64,000 nt of DNA from Pseudomonadota bacterium (GTDB lineage Bacteria; Desulfobacterota; Desulfovibrionia; Desulfovibrionales; Desulfomicrobiaceae). The notes under the pieces were generated by a model that made no database searches, was not told where the DNA came from, and saw only the letters and a program-made list of their open reading frames with translations. The stretch lies in NCBI GenBank assembly GCA_018902545.1, contig JAHIQM010000018.1, forward strand, positions 1 to 64,000, written 5' to 3'. The position numbers were made by a program, and so were the translations under genes. This document shows positions 1 to 11,213 of the stretch, one piece after another; within the stretch, counting starts at the first letter, position 1; every line of letters begins with the position of its first letter.

Positions 1-1116
<1,116 letters not shown>

Positions 1117-1125
1117 TGAGTCATC

Positions 1126-1434
1126 ATGAATAGTGACAAAATTCGCATAAAATTGAGAGCGTACGACTACCGCATTCTGGATAAGGCTGTTGCCGAGATC
1201 GTAGATTCTGCACGCAATACCGGTGCATCCATTGCCGGTCCTATTCCGTTGCCGACTCGCATTCACAAGCAGACTGTTCAGAAGTCGGTGCATGTGGACA
1301 AGAAATCCCGGGAACAGTTCGAAATGCGCGTGCACAAACGCCTTTTGGATATTCTTGAACCCACCCAACAGACGGTTGATGCACTGGGTAAGCTGAATCT
1401 TCCCGCTGGCGTTGATGTAGAAATCAAGCTGTAG
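1126..1434 (+). CDS. rpsJ: 30S ribosomal protein S10
   Basis: S10 is a small-subunit head protein that also acts as the NusE antitermination factor. The 102-residue product has the family length. It shows the typical [17 protein letters not shown] start and the conserved [11 protein letters not shown] segment. It is the first gene of the S10 operon, directly after tuf. Confidence 0.97.
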   Translation: MNSDKIRIKLRAYDYRILDKAVAEIVDSARNTGASIAGPIPLPTRIHKQTVQKSVHVDKKSREQFEMRVHKRLLDILEPTQQTVDALGKLNLPAGVDVEIKL

Positions 1435-1452
1435 GGATAACGAGAGGCTATC

Positions 1453-2085
1453 ATGAAAAAGACTTTAGGAATTGTAGGGCGCAAGATCGGTATGACCAGA
1501 ATTTACGGTGCTGACGGCAACGTCATCCCCGTGACGGTCATTCAGGCCGGTCCTTGCCCCGTAATTGAAAAAAAGGTCAACGAAAAAGACGGTTACACCG
1601 CTTTGCAGGTTGGTTTTGAAGAAGTGGCAGCACATCGTCTGACCAAACCCGAGCAGGGCCATCAGCAAAAGGCAAATTGTGGCTTTTACAGAATGCTGAA
1701 GGAAATCCGTCTCGGAAGCGTTGACGAATATGAGGTCGGTCAGAAGTTGACCGTTGAAATGTTCACTCCCGGTGAAAAGATTTGTGTTACCGGCACCTCC
1801 AAAGGTCGCGGGTTCTCAGGTGTCATCCGCCGTTGGAATTTCAGCGGCGCTCCCGCATCGCACGGACACGAGCAGGTTCACAGAAAGCCTGGCTCCATCG
1901 GTCAGTGCGCCTGGCCGAGCAAGGTGTTCAAAGGAAAAAAAATGCCGGGCCAGCTTGGAAACAAGACCGCCACAATTCTCAATCTTGAGATTGTCGACGT
2001 CCGCCCGGAAGACAATGTCGTGCTTGTACGCGGCCAAGTTCCAGGACCCAAGCAGGGGATCGTCGTCCTCAGCAAGATGAAGTAA
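1453..2085 (+). CDS. rplC: 50S ribosomal protein L3
   Basis: L3 binds 23S rRNA early in assembly and reaches the peptidyl-transferase centre. The 210-residue product starts with the family signature [14 protein letters not shown]. It also has the central loop with [15 protein letters not shown] and [17 protein letters not shown]. It lies between rpsJ and rplD in standard S10-operon order. Confidence 0.97.
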   Translation: MKKTLGIVGRKIGMTRIYGADGNVIPVTVIQAGPCPVIEKKVNEKDGYTALQVGFEEVAAHRLTKPEQGHQQKANCGFYRMLKEIRLGSVDEYEVGQKLTVEMFTPGEKICVTGTSKGRGFSGVIRRWNFSGAPASHGHEQVHRKPGSIGQCAWPSKVFKGKKMPGQLGNKTATILNLEIVDVRPEDNVVLVRGQVPGPKQGIVVLSKMK

Positions 2086-2098
2086 AGGGGTATAGATA

Positions 2099-2719
2099 AT
2101 GGCAAACGCGAAAGTATACGATCAGAACAGGAAGGAAGTCGGAGAGATTTCCCTGGCCGATGATATCTTCCAGGTCGAGGTAAAACCCGAACTGCTTCAT
2201 CTGGCCGTCAAATCCCATTTGGCGAAGCTGCGTTCCGGAACCGTCGGCGTTAAGACCCGCGGGCTGGTCCGTGGTGGCGGCAAGAAACCTTGGCGCCAGA
2301 AAGGTACAGGCCGGGCTCGCGCCGGATCCAACCGTTCCCCCCTGTGGAGAAGCGGTGCTGTGATCCACGGACCCCAGGCCCGTGACTACAGCTTCAAGAT
2401 CAACAAACAGATCCGCAAGCTCGCCCTGAAGATGGCCCTCTCCTCACGGTTCACCTCTGAGAGCCTGCTTGTCGTTGACAAGCTCCAGTTCAACGAGATC
2501 AAGACCAAGAACTTTGTGGCCTGCAAGGATACCCTTGGTCTGAAAAAAGCCTTGATTGTTGTTGCTGAAAAAGATACCAACCTTGCTCTTTCGGCCAGGA
2601 ATGTTCCTGGTATTCTTGTGTTGGATCCGCAGTCGATCAATGTTTACGAAATCCTCAAGTATCCCCAGATGGTCCTGGACCAGGGCGCAGTGATAGCCCT
2701 GCAGGAGAGGTTGAAATAA
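2099..2719 (+). CDS. rplD: 50S ribosomal protein L4
   Basis: L4 lines the peptide exit tunnel; in enterobacteria it also represses its own operon. At 206 residues it has normal length. The extended tunnel loop is recognisable (KKPWRQKGTGRARAGSNRSP, followed by WRSGAVIHGPQ). Its stop codon overlaps the rplW start by one base, indicating translational coupling. No S10-type leader for autoregulation is visible because tuf lies immediately upstream. Confidence 0.97.
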   Translation: MANAKVYDQNRKEVGEISLADDIFQVEVKPELLHLAVKSHLAKLRSGTVGVKTRGLVRGGGKKPWRQKGTGRARAGSNRSPLWRSGAVIHGPQARDYSFKINKQIRKLALKMALSSRFTSESLLVVDKLQFNEIKTKNFVACKDTLGLKKALIVVAEKDTNLALSARNVPGILVLDPQSINVYEILKYPQMVLDQGAVIALQERLK

Positions 2720-3009
2720 TGGAAAGCACGCAAGTATTGCTTAAGCCCTTGATTTCCGAGAAATCGACGGGCCTCAAGGAACTTGGTAACCAGGTTGCCT
2801 TTTTTGTTCATACTGCCGCGAACAAAATCGATGTCCAGCGTGCAGTGGAGAACGTGTTCAACGTGAAGGTCACCGCCGTGAACATTGTCAACTATCGTCC
2901 GCGCATGAGAAAGAAGTTCGGTCGCGTCGTTGGCAAGATCAGCGGATACAAGAAAGCGTACGTATCTCTTGCCGCCGGCGAAAAGATCGATTTCTTTGAA
3001 GGGGTGTAA
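2719..3009 (+). CDS. rplW: 50S ribosomal protein L23
   Basis: L23 sits at the tunnel exit and docks trigger factor and SRP. The 96-residue product has the conserved [10 protein letters not shown] start and the [14 protein letters not shown] core. The basic [15 protein letters not shown] segment binds rRNA. The start overlaps the rplD stop and rplB begins 2 bp after its end. Confidence 0.96.
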   Translation: MESTQVLLKPLISEKSTGLKELGNQVAFFVHTAANKIDVQRAVENVFNVKVTAVNIVNYRPRMRKKFGRVVGKISGYKKAYVSLAAGEKIDFFEGV

Positions 3010-3011
3010 TC

Positions 3012-3842
3012 ATGGCAATTCGAAAGCTTAAACCCACATCTGCTGGACGCAGGTCGATGACGGTTCTCACCTATGACGAGATCACCCGTTCGACTCCTGA
3101 AAAGTCCCTGACCAAGGGTTTGAATAAAAAAAGCGGCCGCAACAACAACGGCCGCATTACCATGCGCCGCCGGGGCGGTGGAAACAAGTCTTTGTATCGC
3201 CTGATTGATTTTAAGCGGAACAAAACCGACATCCCGGCCAAGGTCGCGACCATCGAGTACGATCCGAACAGAAGCGCCCGTATCGCCCTCTTGCATTACG
3301 CAGACGGTGACAAGCGCTACATCATCTGTCCGGTAGGACTTAATGTCGGAGATCAGATCCAGGCTGGCGACAAGGCTGACATCAAGCCCGGCAATGCGCT
3401 GGCCCTGGCCCGCATTCCCCTTGGAACGCTGGTGCACAACATCGAACTGTATCCCGGTCGCGGGGGCCAGTTGGCCCGTTCCGCCGGTGCATACGCCCAG
3501 GTCATCGCCAAGGAAGACAAGTACGCGCTGCTGCGCCTGCCTTCCGGAGAAGTCCGCAAGGTGTTGGCAGTTAATATCGCTACTGTCGGCCAGGTCGGCA
3601 ATATCGAGCACGAGAATGTATCCATCGGAAAGGCCGGTCGTAACAGATGGCTTGGCAAGCGTCCCAAGGTTCGCGGCGTGGCGATGAACCCCGTCGATCA
3701 CCCGTTGGGCGGTGGTGAGGGCAGAAGCTCCGGCGGTCGTCATCCGGTTACTCCGTGGGGCAAACCCACCAAGGGGTACAAGACTCGTTCGCGGAAGAAG
3801 CCTTCTTCCAAGTTAATCGTTAAACGCCGTGGAAGTAAGTAG
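3012..3842 (+). CDS. rplB: 50S ribosomal protein L2
   Basis: L2 is needed for subunit joining and peptidyl transfer. The 276-residue product contains the near-universal [17 protein letters not shown] stretch with the functional histidine, and the basic C-terminus. The N-terminal [13 protein letters not shown] is typical. Order rplW-rplB-rpsS is the standard S10 operon. Confidence 0.98.
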   Translation: MAIRKLKPTSAGRRSMTVLTYDEITRSTPEKSLTKGLNKKSGRNNNGRITMRRRGGGNKSLYRLIDFKRNKTDIPAKVATIEYDPNRSARIALLHYADGDKRYIICPVGLNVGDQIQAGDKADIKPGNALALARIPLGTLVHNIELYPGRGGQLARSAGAYAQVIAKEDKYALLRLPSGEVRKVLAVNIATVGQVGNIEHENVSIGKAGRNRWLGKRPKVRGVAMNPVDHPLGGGEGRSSGGRHPVTPWGKPTKGYKTRSRKKPSSKLIVKRRGSK

Positions 3843-3850
3843 GAGTTTCT

Positions 3851-4123
3851 ATGCCTAGGTCTCTGAAAAAAGGCCCTTTCGTTGATGGCCATCTGCTCGT
3901 CAAGGTGGAAAAATTCAACGCTGATAGAAGCCGTCAGGTGATCAAGACTTGGTCTCGCCGGTCTACGATTTTACCCGAGATGGTCGGACTTACCTTTGCA
4001 GTTCATAATGGTAAGAAATTTATCCCGGTGTTTGTCTCTGAGAATATGGTCGGACACAAACTTGGTGAATTTGCACCCACCAGGACTTATTTTGGCCACG
4101 CTGCTGATAAGAAGAAGAAATAG
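3851..4123 (+). CDS. rpsS: 30S ribosomal protein S19
   Basis: S19 lies at the A-site finger in the small-subunit head. The 90-residue product begins [12 protein letters not shown] and carries the signature [14 protein letters not shown], both diagnostic. It sits between rplB and rplV in S10-operon order. Confidence 0.97.
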   Translation: MPRSLKKGPFVDGHLLVKVEKFNADRSRQVIKTWSRRSTILPEMVGLTFAVHNGKKFIPVFVSENMVGHKLGEFAPTRTYFGHAADKKKK

Positions 4124-4137
4124 ACAGGAAGTTTCAA

Positions 4138-4470
4138 ATGGAAACAAGATCAGTTGCCAAGTTTATACGCGTTTCCCCGCAGAAAGCCAGGTTGGTCGCA
4201 CGTAACGTGACCGGTAAACCCGTGGAAGATGCGTTGAATGTCCTGAAATTCACCCCCAAGAAAGCTGCCCGTCTGATTGAGAAGGTTCTGACGACTGCAA
4301 TTGCCAACGCTGAACACAACTCCAAGCTCAATGTCGACAACCTCTATGTGAAGGAAGTTCGCATCGACGGCGGCCCGAGCTGGAAGCGTATTCAATCCAG
4401 GGCAATGGGCCGGGCTTACAGAATTATCAAGCGCAGCAGCCACATCACTGTGGTTGTCGATGAACTCTAG
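4138..4470 (+). CDS. rplV: 50S ribosomal protein L22
   Basis: L22 contributes a beta-hairpin to the peptide exit tunnel and is a known site of macrolide resistance. The 110-residue product has the conserved RVSPQKARLVARNVTGK helix. The hairpin tip follows (GPSWKRIQSRAMGRAYRI). A GGAGG site after its stop serves the TTG start of rpsC. Confidence 0.96.
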   Translation: METRSVAKFIRVSPQKARLVARNVTGKPVEDALNVLKFTPKKAARLIEKVLTTAIANAEHNSKLNVDNLYVKEVRIDGGPSWKRIQSRAMGRAYRIIKRSSHITVVVDEL

Positions 4471-4482
4471 GAGGGCAGTGCT

Positions 4483-5121
4483 TTGGGTCATAAAGTTCAT
4501 CCTTACGGATTCCGTCTGGGATACAATAAAAACTGGAAGTCCCGTTGGTTCAGCGACAAGAAATATGCCGAGTATGTTTTCGAAGACAGTAGGCTTCGAA
4601 AATATGTAAAGGAAAAGCTGTTCCACGCTGGAATTTCAAAGATCGAAATCGAGAGAGCTGCCGACAAGGTTCGTTTGATTCTTTTCACTGCACGCCCCGG
4701 TATTGTTATCGGACGAAAGGGCGTTGAAATTGAAAAGCTTCGGGCCGAACTCAAGGGTAAGTTTAATCGCGAGTTCGTGATTGAGGTTAACGAAATCCGC
4801 CGTCCGGAAACGGATGCACAGCTTGTTGCCGAATCTATCGCGCAGCAGCTAGAACGTCGGGTTGCGTTTCGCCGTGCCATCAAAAAGACTCTGGGCATGG
4901 CCCAGAAGTTCGGCGCTCTGGGCATCAAGGTGCAGTGCGGCGGACGACTTGGTGGTGCTGAAATCGCTCGTACTGAATGGGCGAGAGAGGGTCGTGTTCC
5001 CCTTCACACCTTGCGTGCCGACATAGATTACGGCGTCGCGCTGGCCAAGACCACCTACGGGATCATTGGCGTCAAGGTTTGGGTGTTCAAGGGTGAGATC
5101 CTGAGCGAGGTAGATAGCTGA
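4483..5121 (+). CDS. rpsC: 30S ribosomal protein S3 (TTG start)
   Basis: S3 lines the mRNA entry channel and has helicase activity with S4 and S5. The 212-residue product begins at a TTG codon preceded by GGAGG, giving the expected [12 protein letters not shown] start. The KH domain shows [14 protein letters not shown]. The C-terminal domain has [13 protein letters not shown] and [11 protein letters not shown]. Its last base overlaps the rplP start. Confidence 0.96.
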   Translation: MGHKVHPYGFRLGYNKNWKSRWFSDKKYAEYVFEDSRLRKYVKEKLFHAGISKIEIERAADKVRLILFTARPGIVIGRKGVEIEKLRAELKGKFNREFVIEVNEIRRPETDAQLVAESIAQQLERRVAFRRAIKKTLGMAQKFGALGIKVQCGGRLGGAEIARTEWAREGRVPLHTLRADIDYGVALAKTTYGIIGVKVWVFKGEILSEVDS

Positions 5122-5528
5122 TGCTGAGTCCTAAAAAGGTCAAATTTCGGAAGCAGCAGAAAGGTCGTATTCGCGGTCTTGCCGGACGTGCGACCACGGT
5201 TGCTTTTGGTGAAATCGGTTTGAAGGCTATGGAATGCGGAAAACTCACGAGTCAGCAAATTGAAGCCGCCCGTATCGCGATGATGCGGCACATTAAAAGA
5301 GGCGGCAAGGTTTTCATTCGTATTTTTCCCGATAAGACGATTACTGCCAAACCCTTGGAAGTTCGTCAGGGTAAAGGCAAGGGATCGCCGGTTGGTTGGT
5401 GCGCTCCGGTTCAAAGAGGTCGCATTCTTTATGAGATAAAGGGTGTTGATTTTGAGCTGGCCAAAGAAGCATTGCAAAGAGCTGCCTACAAGCTGCCTAT
5501 AAAGACTTCCATAGTCGAAAAGGAGTAA
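5121..5528 (+). CDS. rplP: 50S ribosomal protein L16
   Basis: L16 positions the tRNA acceptor arm near the A site. The 135-residue product has the [15 protein letters not shown] start, the [15 protein letters not shown] helix and the [14 protein letters not shown] loop that reaches toward the active site. It overlaps rpsC by one base and precedes rpmC by 6 bp. Confidence 0.97.
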   Translation: MLSPKKVKFRKQQKGRIRGLAGRATTVAFGEIGLKAMECGKLTSQQIEAARIAMMRHIKRGGKVFIRIFPDKTITAKPLEVRQGKGKGSPVGWCAPVQRGRILYEIKGVDFELAKEALQRAAYKLPIKTSIVEKE

Positions 5529-5534
5529 GACAGG

Positions 5535-5738
5535 ATGAATGCTCAAGAATTACGGGAATTGGGTCCTGAGAAGCTCCAGGTCAAACTTGGTGAATTTCGT
5601 AAGGAATTGATGAATCTTCGTTTTCAGCATGCAACTGCGCAGCTTGAAAATAGTCAGAGAATACCGCTTGTTAAGAAATCCATAGCTCGGATTTTGACGA
5701 TTTTGAAAGCGAAGGACATGGAGACAGGTGATGAGTAA
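5535..5738 (+). CDS. rpmC: 50S ribosomal protein L29
   Basis: L29 is a small helical protein next to L23 at the tunnel exit. The 67-residue product has the family pattern MNAQELRELGPEKL and LRFQHATAQLENSQRI. The 3' end overlaps the ATG of rpsQ by 8 bp. Confidence 0.94.
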   Translation: MNAQELRELGPEKLQVKLGEFRKELMNLRFQHATAQLENSQRIPLVKKSIARILTILKAKDMETGDE

Positions 5739-5997
5739 CAGCGGAAAGACATCAAACAAGAGAACTCTTGTTGGCTTCGTGGTGAGCGATAAGAACGACA
5801 AGACCATTGTCGTGCGTGTCGAAACACTGGTCAAACATCCTGTTCTTAAAAAATATATCCGCCGCAGAAAGAAATTCATGGCTCATGACCCCAACAACGA
5901 ATGTCATATTGGGGATAAAGTTCAGATCGTCGAGCACCGCCCTTTGAGCGCGCGGAAGAATTGGCATCTGATGAAAATCATTGAAAGAGCTTTGTAG
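5731..5997 (+). CDS. rpsQ: 30S ribosomal protein S17
   Basis: S17 is a primary 16S rRNA-binding OB-fold protein. The product is about 88 residues. It shows [19 protein letters not shown] and the family signature segment [18 protein letters not shown] chose ATG 5731; a GTG three bases upstream is also in frame. It overlaps rpmC by 8 bp. Confidence 0.95.
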   Translation: MSNSGKTSNKRTLVGFVVSDKNDKTIVVRVETLVKHPVLKKYIRRRKKFMAHDPNNECHIGDKVQIVEHRPLSARKNWHLMKIIERAL

Positions 5998-6008
5998 GGG
6001 ATTGTAAA

Positions 6009-6377
6009 ATGATTCAAATGCAGACGACTTTGGATGTCGCAGACAATTCCGGAGCCAAGAAGGTTGCCTGCATCAAGGTGCTAGGCGGAAGCAAGAGGCG
6101 GTATGCTCGTGTAGGAGACATAATCATGGTCTCCGTCAAGGAAGCGATCCCTCATGGAAAAGTCAAGAAGGGCGATGTTCTCCAGGCAGTAGTTGTAAGA
6201 ACAACAAAAGAGATCGGTCGGCCAGATGGTACTTTTATCCGTTTCGACAATAATTCGGCAGTAATGCTGAATAAGAACCTTGAGCCGATGGGCACTCGTA
6301 TTTTTGGGCCTGTTGCACGTGAATTGCGGGCAAAGAACTTCATGAAGATTGTATCTTTAGCCCCAGAGGTGTTGTAA
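6009..6377 (+). CDS. rplN: 50S ribosomal protein L14
   Basis: L14 contacts 16S rRNA at an inter-subunit bridge. The 122-residue product begins [17 protein letters not shown] and contains [13 protein letters not shown], both diagnostic. It is the first gene of the classical spc portion of the cluster. Confidence 0.97.
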   Translation: MIQMQTTLDVADNSGAKKVACIKVLGGSKRRYARVGDIIMVSVKEAIPHGKVKKGDVLQAVVVRTTKEIGRPDGTFIRFDNNSAVMLNKNLEPMGTRIFGPVARELRAKNFMKIVSLAPEVL

Positions 6378-6380
6378 TCT

Positions 6381-6710
6381 ATGTCTACTCAGGTCTGGAA
6401 AATTCACAAAGACGACAATGTGATGATTCTTGTCGGAAAAGACAAAGGTAAGATCGGCAAGGTTGTCAGAATTCTTCGCAGTAAAAAGCAGGTTGTTGTT
6501 GAGAAGGCTAATATGGTGAAAAAACACACCAAGCCTAATCCTTATAACAATCAGCCTGGCGGAATTGTTGAGAAGGAAATGCCCCTGGATGTGTCTAACG
6601 TCCAGTTGGTATGCAACGCTTGCTCGAAGCCGACAAGAGTTGGTTATAAGTTTATTGACGATAACAAGAAAGTTCGTTTTTGCAAAAAATGCAATGAAAC
6701 GATCAGTTAA
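6381..6710 (+). CDS. rplX: 50S ribosomal protein L24, with CxxC pairs
   Basis: L24 initiates 50S assembly. The KOW domain is clear near residues 8-35 ([18 protein letters not shown]), followed by [19 protein letters not shown]. The C-terminal part carries two CxxC pairs (CNAC and CKKC) flanking KPTRVGYKF. This is a zinc-ribbon arrangement found in some bacterial L24 proteins and absent from the E. coli form. Length is 109 residues. Confidence 0.96.
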   Translation: MSTQVWKIHKDDNVMILVGKDKGKIGKVVRILRSKKQVVVEKANMVKKHTKPNPYNNQPGGIVEKEMPLDVSNVQLVCNACSKPTRVGYKFIDDNKKVRFCKKCNETIS

Positions 6711-6719
6711 GGTGCAGCA

Positions 6720-7259
6720 ATGAGTAGTATCAAGAAGATCTACAAAGATAAAGTCGCTCCTGAACTCTCGAAGGAATTCAACTTTACATCTGTTATGCAG
6801 ATTCCTTCGATCAAGTGTGTCTCACTGAACATGGGACTGGGTGAAGGTAGCCAGAATAACAAAATCATTCAGGATTCTGTACGCGATTTGTCTCTGATTG
6901 CTGGTCAGCGGGCCGTTGTAACTCGGGCAAAAAAATCCATCGCCGCCTTCAAGCTGCGCGAGGGAATGCCTGTAGGCTGCCGGGTATCGCTTCGAGGAGA
7001 CAGAATGTGGGCTTTTCTGGAGAAGCTGTTGACTATTGCGCTTCCCAGAGTTCGCGACTTCCGGGGCGTACCGGACAGAGGTTTTGATGGTCGCGGAAAT
7101 TATACCCTTGGCATAAAGGAACATACTATCTTTCCCGAAATCGAGATTGATAGGATCGAAAAAGCAGTGGGTATGAATATTTCTGTTATAACTACTGCCC
7201 AGACTGACAAAGAAGGCAAGATGCTTTTGAAGCTTCTTGGAATGCCCTTCAAGAAGTAA
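6720..7259 (+). CDS. rplE: 50S ribosomal protein L5
   Basis: L5 binds 5S rRNA in the central protuberance. The 179-residue product contains [39 protein letters not shown] and [12 protein letters not shown], all typical. It is followed after 13 bp by the TTG start of the zinc-type S14 gene. Confidence 0.97.
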   Translation: MSSIKKIYKDKVAPELSKEFNFTSVMQIPSIKCVSLNMGLGEGSQNNKIIQDSVRDLSLIAGQRAVVTRAKKSIAAFKLREGMPVGCRVSLRGDRMWAFLEKLLTIALPRVRDFRGVPDRGFDGRGNYTLGIKEHTIFPEIEIDRIEKAVGMNISVITTAQTDKEGKMLLKLLGMPFKK

Positions 7260-7272
7260 GGAGGAGTGTAAC

Positions 7273-7458
7273 TTGACTCGTACATCTTTGATGGTCAAGG
7301 CTCAGCGGAAGCCCAAATTTTCCACACGCCAGTACAACAGATGCCCAATTTGCGGCCGGCCTAGAGCCTTCATGCGTAAGTTTGGTATTTGCAGAATCTG
7401 CTTCAGGAATATGGCCCTTGCCGGTGAACTGCCTGGCGTAAGAAAATCTAGCTGGTAA
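7273..7458 (+). CDS. rpsZ: 30S ribosomal protein S14, zinc-binding type (TTG start)
   Basis: This is the short, zinc-binding form of S14. The TTG at 7273 is preceded by GGAGG about 8 bp upstream and gives the standard 61-residue protein. The zinc motif is CPIC followed by CRIC, and the C-terminus [11 protein letters not shown] is diagnostic. An upstream in-frame extension is rejected because it reads into rplE. Confidence 0.95.
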   Translation: MTRTSLMVKAQRKPKFSTRQYNRCPICGRPRAFMRKFGICRICFRNMALAGELPGVRKSSW

Positions 7459-7471
7459 ATGAGGTACGCTC

Positions 7472-7855
7472 ATGTCTGTCATAGATCCTATCGCAGATTT
7501 ATTGACTCGAATTCGTAATGCATACAAAGCTATGCATTCAACTGTTTCAGTTACTCCCAGTCGCACCCGCGAGGCGGTGCTGAAAATATTGGACGAAGAA
7601 GGCTATATCAATGGGTACTCCGTTGAGAGCGACGCCTTGCTGGTTAATCTTAAATACTATGAAAGTAAGGCTGTAGTTGCCGGTTTGAAGAGAATCAGCA
7701 AGCCTGGTCGTCGTATTTATGTAGGCGCCAAGAGCATTCCTTCCGTACAAAATGGCCTTGGAATTTGCATTTTGTCCACGTCAAAGGGTATGCTTGAAGG
7801 AAAAAAGGCTGCCGAAATCGGTGTTGGCGGCGAACTTCTTTGTGAGATTTGGTAG
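7472..7855 (+). CDS. rpsH: 30S ribosomal protein S8
   Basis: S8 is a central-domain 16S rRNA binder and, in E. coli, the spc operon repressor. The 127-residue product has DPIADLLTRIRNA at the start and the C-terminal ILSTSKGMLEGKKAAEIGVGGE signature region. It is separated from S14 by 13 bp. Confidence 0.97.
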   Translation: MSVIDPIADLLTRIRNAYKAMHSTVSVTPSRTREAVLKILDEEGYINGYSVESDALLVNLKYYESKAVVAGLKRISKPGRRIYVGAKSIPSVQNGLGICILSTSKGMLEGKKAAEIGVGGELLCEIW

Positions 7856-7864
7856 GAGATCGCT

Positions 7865-8404
7865 ATGTCTCGTGTAGGAAAAATGCCGATCAGCATCCCG
7901 AGTGGTGTTGATCTTAAGATCGCTGAAAGCGGGATCGAAGTTAAGGGCCCCAAGGGGGTCCTGAAACTGGCCACGCATCCCGCCATCGCTGTGAGTGTCG
8001 ACGACAACACGGTTTCCGTAACCCCCGTTGACGACAGCCGTATCGCCCGCCAGCAGCACGGCTTGCGGAGAACCCTCCTGGCCAATGCCGTGGATGGTGT
8101 AACCAAGGGATTCAACAAGACACTCGAAGTCATCGGGGTTGGTTATAAAGTCAATGTTCAGGGCAACACTGTTGTCCTTAGCGTCGGCTTTTCCCACCCG
8201 GTCAACTTCGAGTTGCCGGCCGGAATCCAGGCCAAAGCCGAAGGCAACAAGTTGACGGTCTCCGGGTGTGACAAGCAGGCTGTCGGCGAAGTCGCAGCTC
8301 AGATCCGTCGGGTTCGTCCGCCGGAGCCGTACAAGGGCAAAGGTATTAAATATACTGATGAGACTATCCGTCGCAAAGCCGGCAAATCCGGCGGCAAGAA
8401 ATAG
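7865..8404 (+). CDS. rplF: 50S ribosomal protein L6
   Basis: L6 is a two-domain protein near the factor-binding site. The 179-residue product begins MSRVGKMPISIPSGV. It has the conserved PEPYKGKGIKYTDE stretch and a basic C-terminus. Confidence 0.97.
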   Translation: MSRVGKMPISIPSGVDLKIAESGIEVKGPKGVLKLATHPAIAVSVDDNTVSVTPVDDSRIARQQHGLRRTLLANAVDGVTKGFNKTLEVIGVGYKVNVQGNTVVLSVGFSHPVNFELPAGIQAKAEGNKLTVSGCDKQAVGEVAAQIRRVRPPEPYKGKGIKYTDETIRRKAGKSGGKK

Positions 8405-8412
8405 GATAAGCT

Positions 8413-8766
8413 ATGAAATTATCAAGAGAAGAAGCTCGTAAAAAACGCAAAACGCGGATTCGTAAAAAGATCAACGGCACGGCTGAACGGCCAAGACTTG
8501 TTGTCTTTCGCTCCAGCAAGCACATTTACGCGCAGATAATTGACGACTTGGCCGGTGCGACATTGGCCTCCGCTTCAACACTGAGTCTTGAAGGTGAGAA
8601 CATTCGCCTTACAGTCGAGAACGCGAAGCTAGTTGGACAGAAAGTTGCCGAAGAGGCGATCAAGAAGAGCATCACTTCCGTGGTCTTTGATCGCAACGGC
8701 TTCGTATATCATGGCCGGATCAAGGCCGTAGCCGATGGAGCCAGGGAAGGCGGCTTAAATTTCTAA
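8413..8766 (+). CDS. rplR: 50S ribosomal protein L18
   Basis: L18 helps attach 5S rRNA to the large subunit. The 117-residue product contains [20 protein letters not shown] and ends [17 protein letters not shown], the family terminus. It lies between rplF and rpsE. Confidence 0.96.
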   Translation: MKLSREEARKKRKTRIRKKINGTAERPRLVVFRSSKHIYAQIIDDLAGATLASASTLSLEGENIRLTVENAKLVGQKVAEEAIKKSITSVVFDRNGFVYHGRIKAVADGAREGGLNF

Positions 8767-8778
8767 TCGAGGACATCC

Positions 8779-9270
8779 ATGCAACAAAACGAATTTGAAC
8801 TCATTGAGAAAATAGTCTATCTCAATCGCGTCGCCAAAGTTGTCAAGGGTGGCCGTCGATTCAGCTTCAGCGCCTTGGTAGTGGTTGGTGACGGAAAGGG
8901 AACTGTAGGGTTTGGCCTGGGTAAGGCAAACCAGGTCCCTGACGCCATCAAGAAGGCCACAGACCGTGCTCGTAAGGACATGCAGAAGGTTGAACTGCTC
9001 GACGGGACCATTCCTTACGAAATCCTCGGAAAGTTCGGTGCAGGCCAGGTAATGCTGAAGCCCGCTTCCGCTGGAACCGGGATCATTGCTGGCGGCCCTG
9101 TCCGCGCAGTCATGGAGGCCGCAGGCGTTCATGACATCCTGACCAAGGCCATTGGCACGAACAACCCACATAATGTGCTCCGCGCTACATTTGCGGGACT
9201 TCGTTCTCTGCGCAGCGCCGAAACCGTCGGCCGGTTGAGAGGCAAAACTCTCACCATCAAGCGAAAGTAG
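8779..9270 (+). CDS. rpsE: 30S ribosomal protein S5
   Basis: S5 contributes to decoding accuracy and mRNA unwinding. The 163-residue product shows [36 protein letters not shown] and the [18 protein letters not shown] core. It precedes the short rpmD gene by 8 bp. Confidence 0.97.
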   Translation: MQQNEFELIEKIVYLNRVAKVVKGGRRFSFSALVVVGDGKGTVGFGLGKANQVPDAIKKATDRARKDMQKVELLDGTIPYEILGKFGAGQVMLKPASAGTGIIAGGPVRAVMEAAGVHDILTKAIGTNNPHNVLRATFAGLRSLRSAETVGRLRGKTLTIKRK

Positions 9271-9278
9271 GTGACGAT

Positions 9279-9449
9279 ATGATTAAGATCAAACTGACAA
9301 AGAGCGTGATCACCCAGAATCCCTCACAGAGACGAACCGTGAAGGCTCTTGGGTTTACCAAGCTCAATCAGGTCCGCACTCTTCCCGACAACGAATGCGT
9401 TCGAGGGATGATCAATAAAGTCAAGCATCTTGTAGAGGTTATTGAATAA
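9279..9449 (+). CDS. rpmD: 50S ribosomal protein L30 (short gene)
   Basis: A 56-residue ORF beginning IKIKLTKSVITQNPSQRRTV after the initiator Met and including KALGFTKLNQVR. This is the compact bacterial L30 fold. It ends TAATG, with its stop overlapping the start of rplO by one base. The position between rpsE and rplO is the invariant place for rpmD. Confidence 0.95.
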   Translation: MIKIKLTKSVITQNPSQRRTVKALGFTKLNQVRTLPDNECVRGMINKVKHLVEVIE

Positions 9450-9895
9450 TGAACCTGCATGAATTGTATCCATATCCCGAAGAACGCGCCAAGGTGAAAA
9501 GACTCGGCCGCGGTACTGCATCGGGTCAGGGCGGAACTTCAGGCAAAGGTCACAAGGGCCAGAATGCACGCAGCGGCGGTGGCGTCCCCGCCTGGTTTGA
9601 AGGCGGCCAGATGCGCCTCTATCGCAGACTGCCTAAGCGTGGCTTCAAGAATCCCTTCCGTGTGACCTATCAGACGCTTAATCTCTCGACAGTGTATTCC
9701 GTCTTTGCCGACAAGGACGAGGTGCTGATCGAGGATCTGTACTTGTCCGGTCTGGTCGATCGCGATCAGCCGATCAAGATTCTTGGCGACGGTGACGCCG
9801 GAAAGGCGCTCAGGATCACTGCTCACAAGTTCAGCAAGCAGGCTGTGGAAAAGATCACTGCCGCAGGCGGCGAAGCCATTTCGATCGAAGGATAG
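9449..9895 (+). CDS. rplO: 50S ribosomal protein L15
   Basis: L15 is a late-assembly 23S rRNA binder. The 148-residue product has the Gly-rich basic N-terminus (GRGTASGQGGTSGKGHKGQ), FEGGQMRLYRRLPKRGF, and a C-terminal ITAAGGEAISIEG. The start overlaps rpmD by one base. Confidence 0.96.
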   Translation: MNLHELYPYPEERAKVKRLGRGTASGQGGTSGKGHKGQNARSGGGVPAWFEGGQMRLYRRLPKRGFKNPFRVTYQTLNLSTVYSVFADKDEVLIEDLYLSGLVDRDQPIKILGDGDAGKALRITAHKFSKQAVEKITAAGGEAISIEG

Positions 9896-9899
9896 CATT

Positions 9900-11213
9900 G
9901 TGAGTATATCCAAAGGCGCAAACACGGGTATGTCGGAGCTGAAAAGCAAGTTTATCTGGACTTTTCTCCTGTTGGCTGTTTTCCGCGTAGGTGTTCATCT
10001 GCCGATACCAGGTGTTGACGGGAATGCTCTTGCAGATTTTTTTGCCAACGCCCAGAACACCCTTTTCGGGTTGTTCGACATGTTCTCGGGCGGCGGACTG
10101 ATGAATCTGTCCATTTTTGCACTTGGGATTATGCCTTACATTTCCGCTTCGATCATCCTGCAGCTTTTGACGGTCGTCAGTCCTGAGCTCAAGAGATTGA
10201 GCAAGGAAGAGGGCGCGGCCGGCAAAAAGAAGATCACGCAGTACACGCGATATGGAACGGTGCTGATTGCCATTATTCAGGGCCTTGGCATTTCGGTCGG
10301 CATTGAATCCATGACGAGCCCCACCGGGGCTCCCATCGTCTATATGCCCGGCTGGGGATTTCGGTTCATCACCGTTCTGACCCTTACTGCGGGCACCGTG
10401 TTCGTCATGTGGCTCGGTGAGAAAATCACGGAAAAGGGAATCGGTAACGGGATCAGTTTAATTATCTGCGCCGGTATTATTGCCGGATTGCCAAGCGGTA
10501 TCGGCCAATCCTTTAGGCTCTTTTCCGCTGGTGACGTTTCTCTTTTTACCGTGCTGCTGGTCGTGGTCGTAATGGCCGCTGTCCTGGTGGGCATTGTCTT
10601 CATGGAGCGTGCGCAGAGACGAATTCCAATCCATTACGCCAAGCGCATGGTCGGTCGGAAAATGTATGGCGGACAAACGAGCCATCTGCCTTTGCGGATT
10701 AACACGGCTGGCGTTATCCCACCCATCTTCGCCTCTTCGATTCTCATGTTCCCGGCGACGATAGCCAGTTTTTCGAACATTGAGGTCCTGAACAGGATGT
10801 CTGAATATTTCAGGCCAGATTCAGTGATTTACAATATTTGTTTTATCGGCTTCATCGTTTTCTTCTGTTTTTTCTACACAGCCATCGTTTTTGATCCCAA
10901 GGATATTGCCGAAAACTTAAAGAAACAGGGGGCTTTTGTCCCCGGGATCCGCCCCGGATTCAAGACTCATGAGTATATTGACAAGGTTTTGACGCGTTTG
11001 ACTTTCTGGGGCGCATTGTATATCTCGCTCGTCTGTGTTTTGCCCATGGTGCTGATGATGCAGTTTAATGTCCCGTTTTATTACGGAGGCACCTCCCTGC
11101 TCATCGTTGTCGGCGTGTCCATGGACACCATGTCCCAGGTGCAGTCGCATCTGATTTCAGGCCGGTATGACGGCCTCTTGGCCAAGGCAAAGATCAAGGG
11201 CAGACAAGGTTGA
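9900..11213 (+). CDS. secY: Preprotein translocase subunit SecY
   Basis: SecY is the ten-helix protein-conducting channel of the inner membrane. I chose the GTG at 9900, preceded by GAAGGA, giving 437 residues with a short cytosolic N-terminus before the first membrane segment. An ATG at 9930 is the alternative. Visible landmarks are VFRVGVHLPIPGVD, the plug-region SGGGLMNLSIFALGIMPYIS, and the cytosolic loop QRRIPIHYAKR. The loop KDIAENLKKQGAFVPGIRPG follows near the C-terminus. It overlaps map by 4 bp. Confidence 0.95.
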   Translation: MSISKGANTGMSELKSKFIWTFLLLAVFRVGVHLPIPGVDGNALADFFANAQNTLFGLFDMFSGGGLMNLSIFALGIMPYISASIILQLLTVVSPELKRLSKEEGAAGKKKITQYTRYGTVLIAIIQGLGISVGIESMTSPTGAPIVYMPGWGFRFITVLTLTAGTVFVMWLGEKITEKGIGNGISLIICAGIIAGLPSGIGQSFRLFSAGDVSLFTVLLVVVVMAAVLVGIVFMERAQRRIPIHYAKRMVGRKMYGGQTSHLPLRINTAGVIPPIFASSILMFPATIASFSNIEVLNRMSEYFRPDSVIYNICFIGFIVFFCFFYTAIVFDPKDIAENLKKQGAFVPGIRPGFKTHEYIDKVLTRLTFWGALYISLVCVLPMVLMMQFNVPFYYGGTSLLIVVGVSMDTMSQVQSHLISGRYDGLLAKAKIKGRQG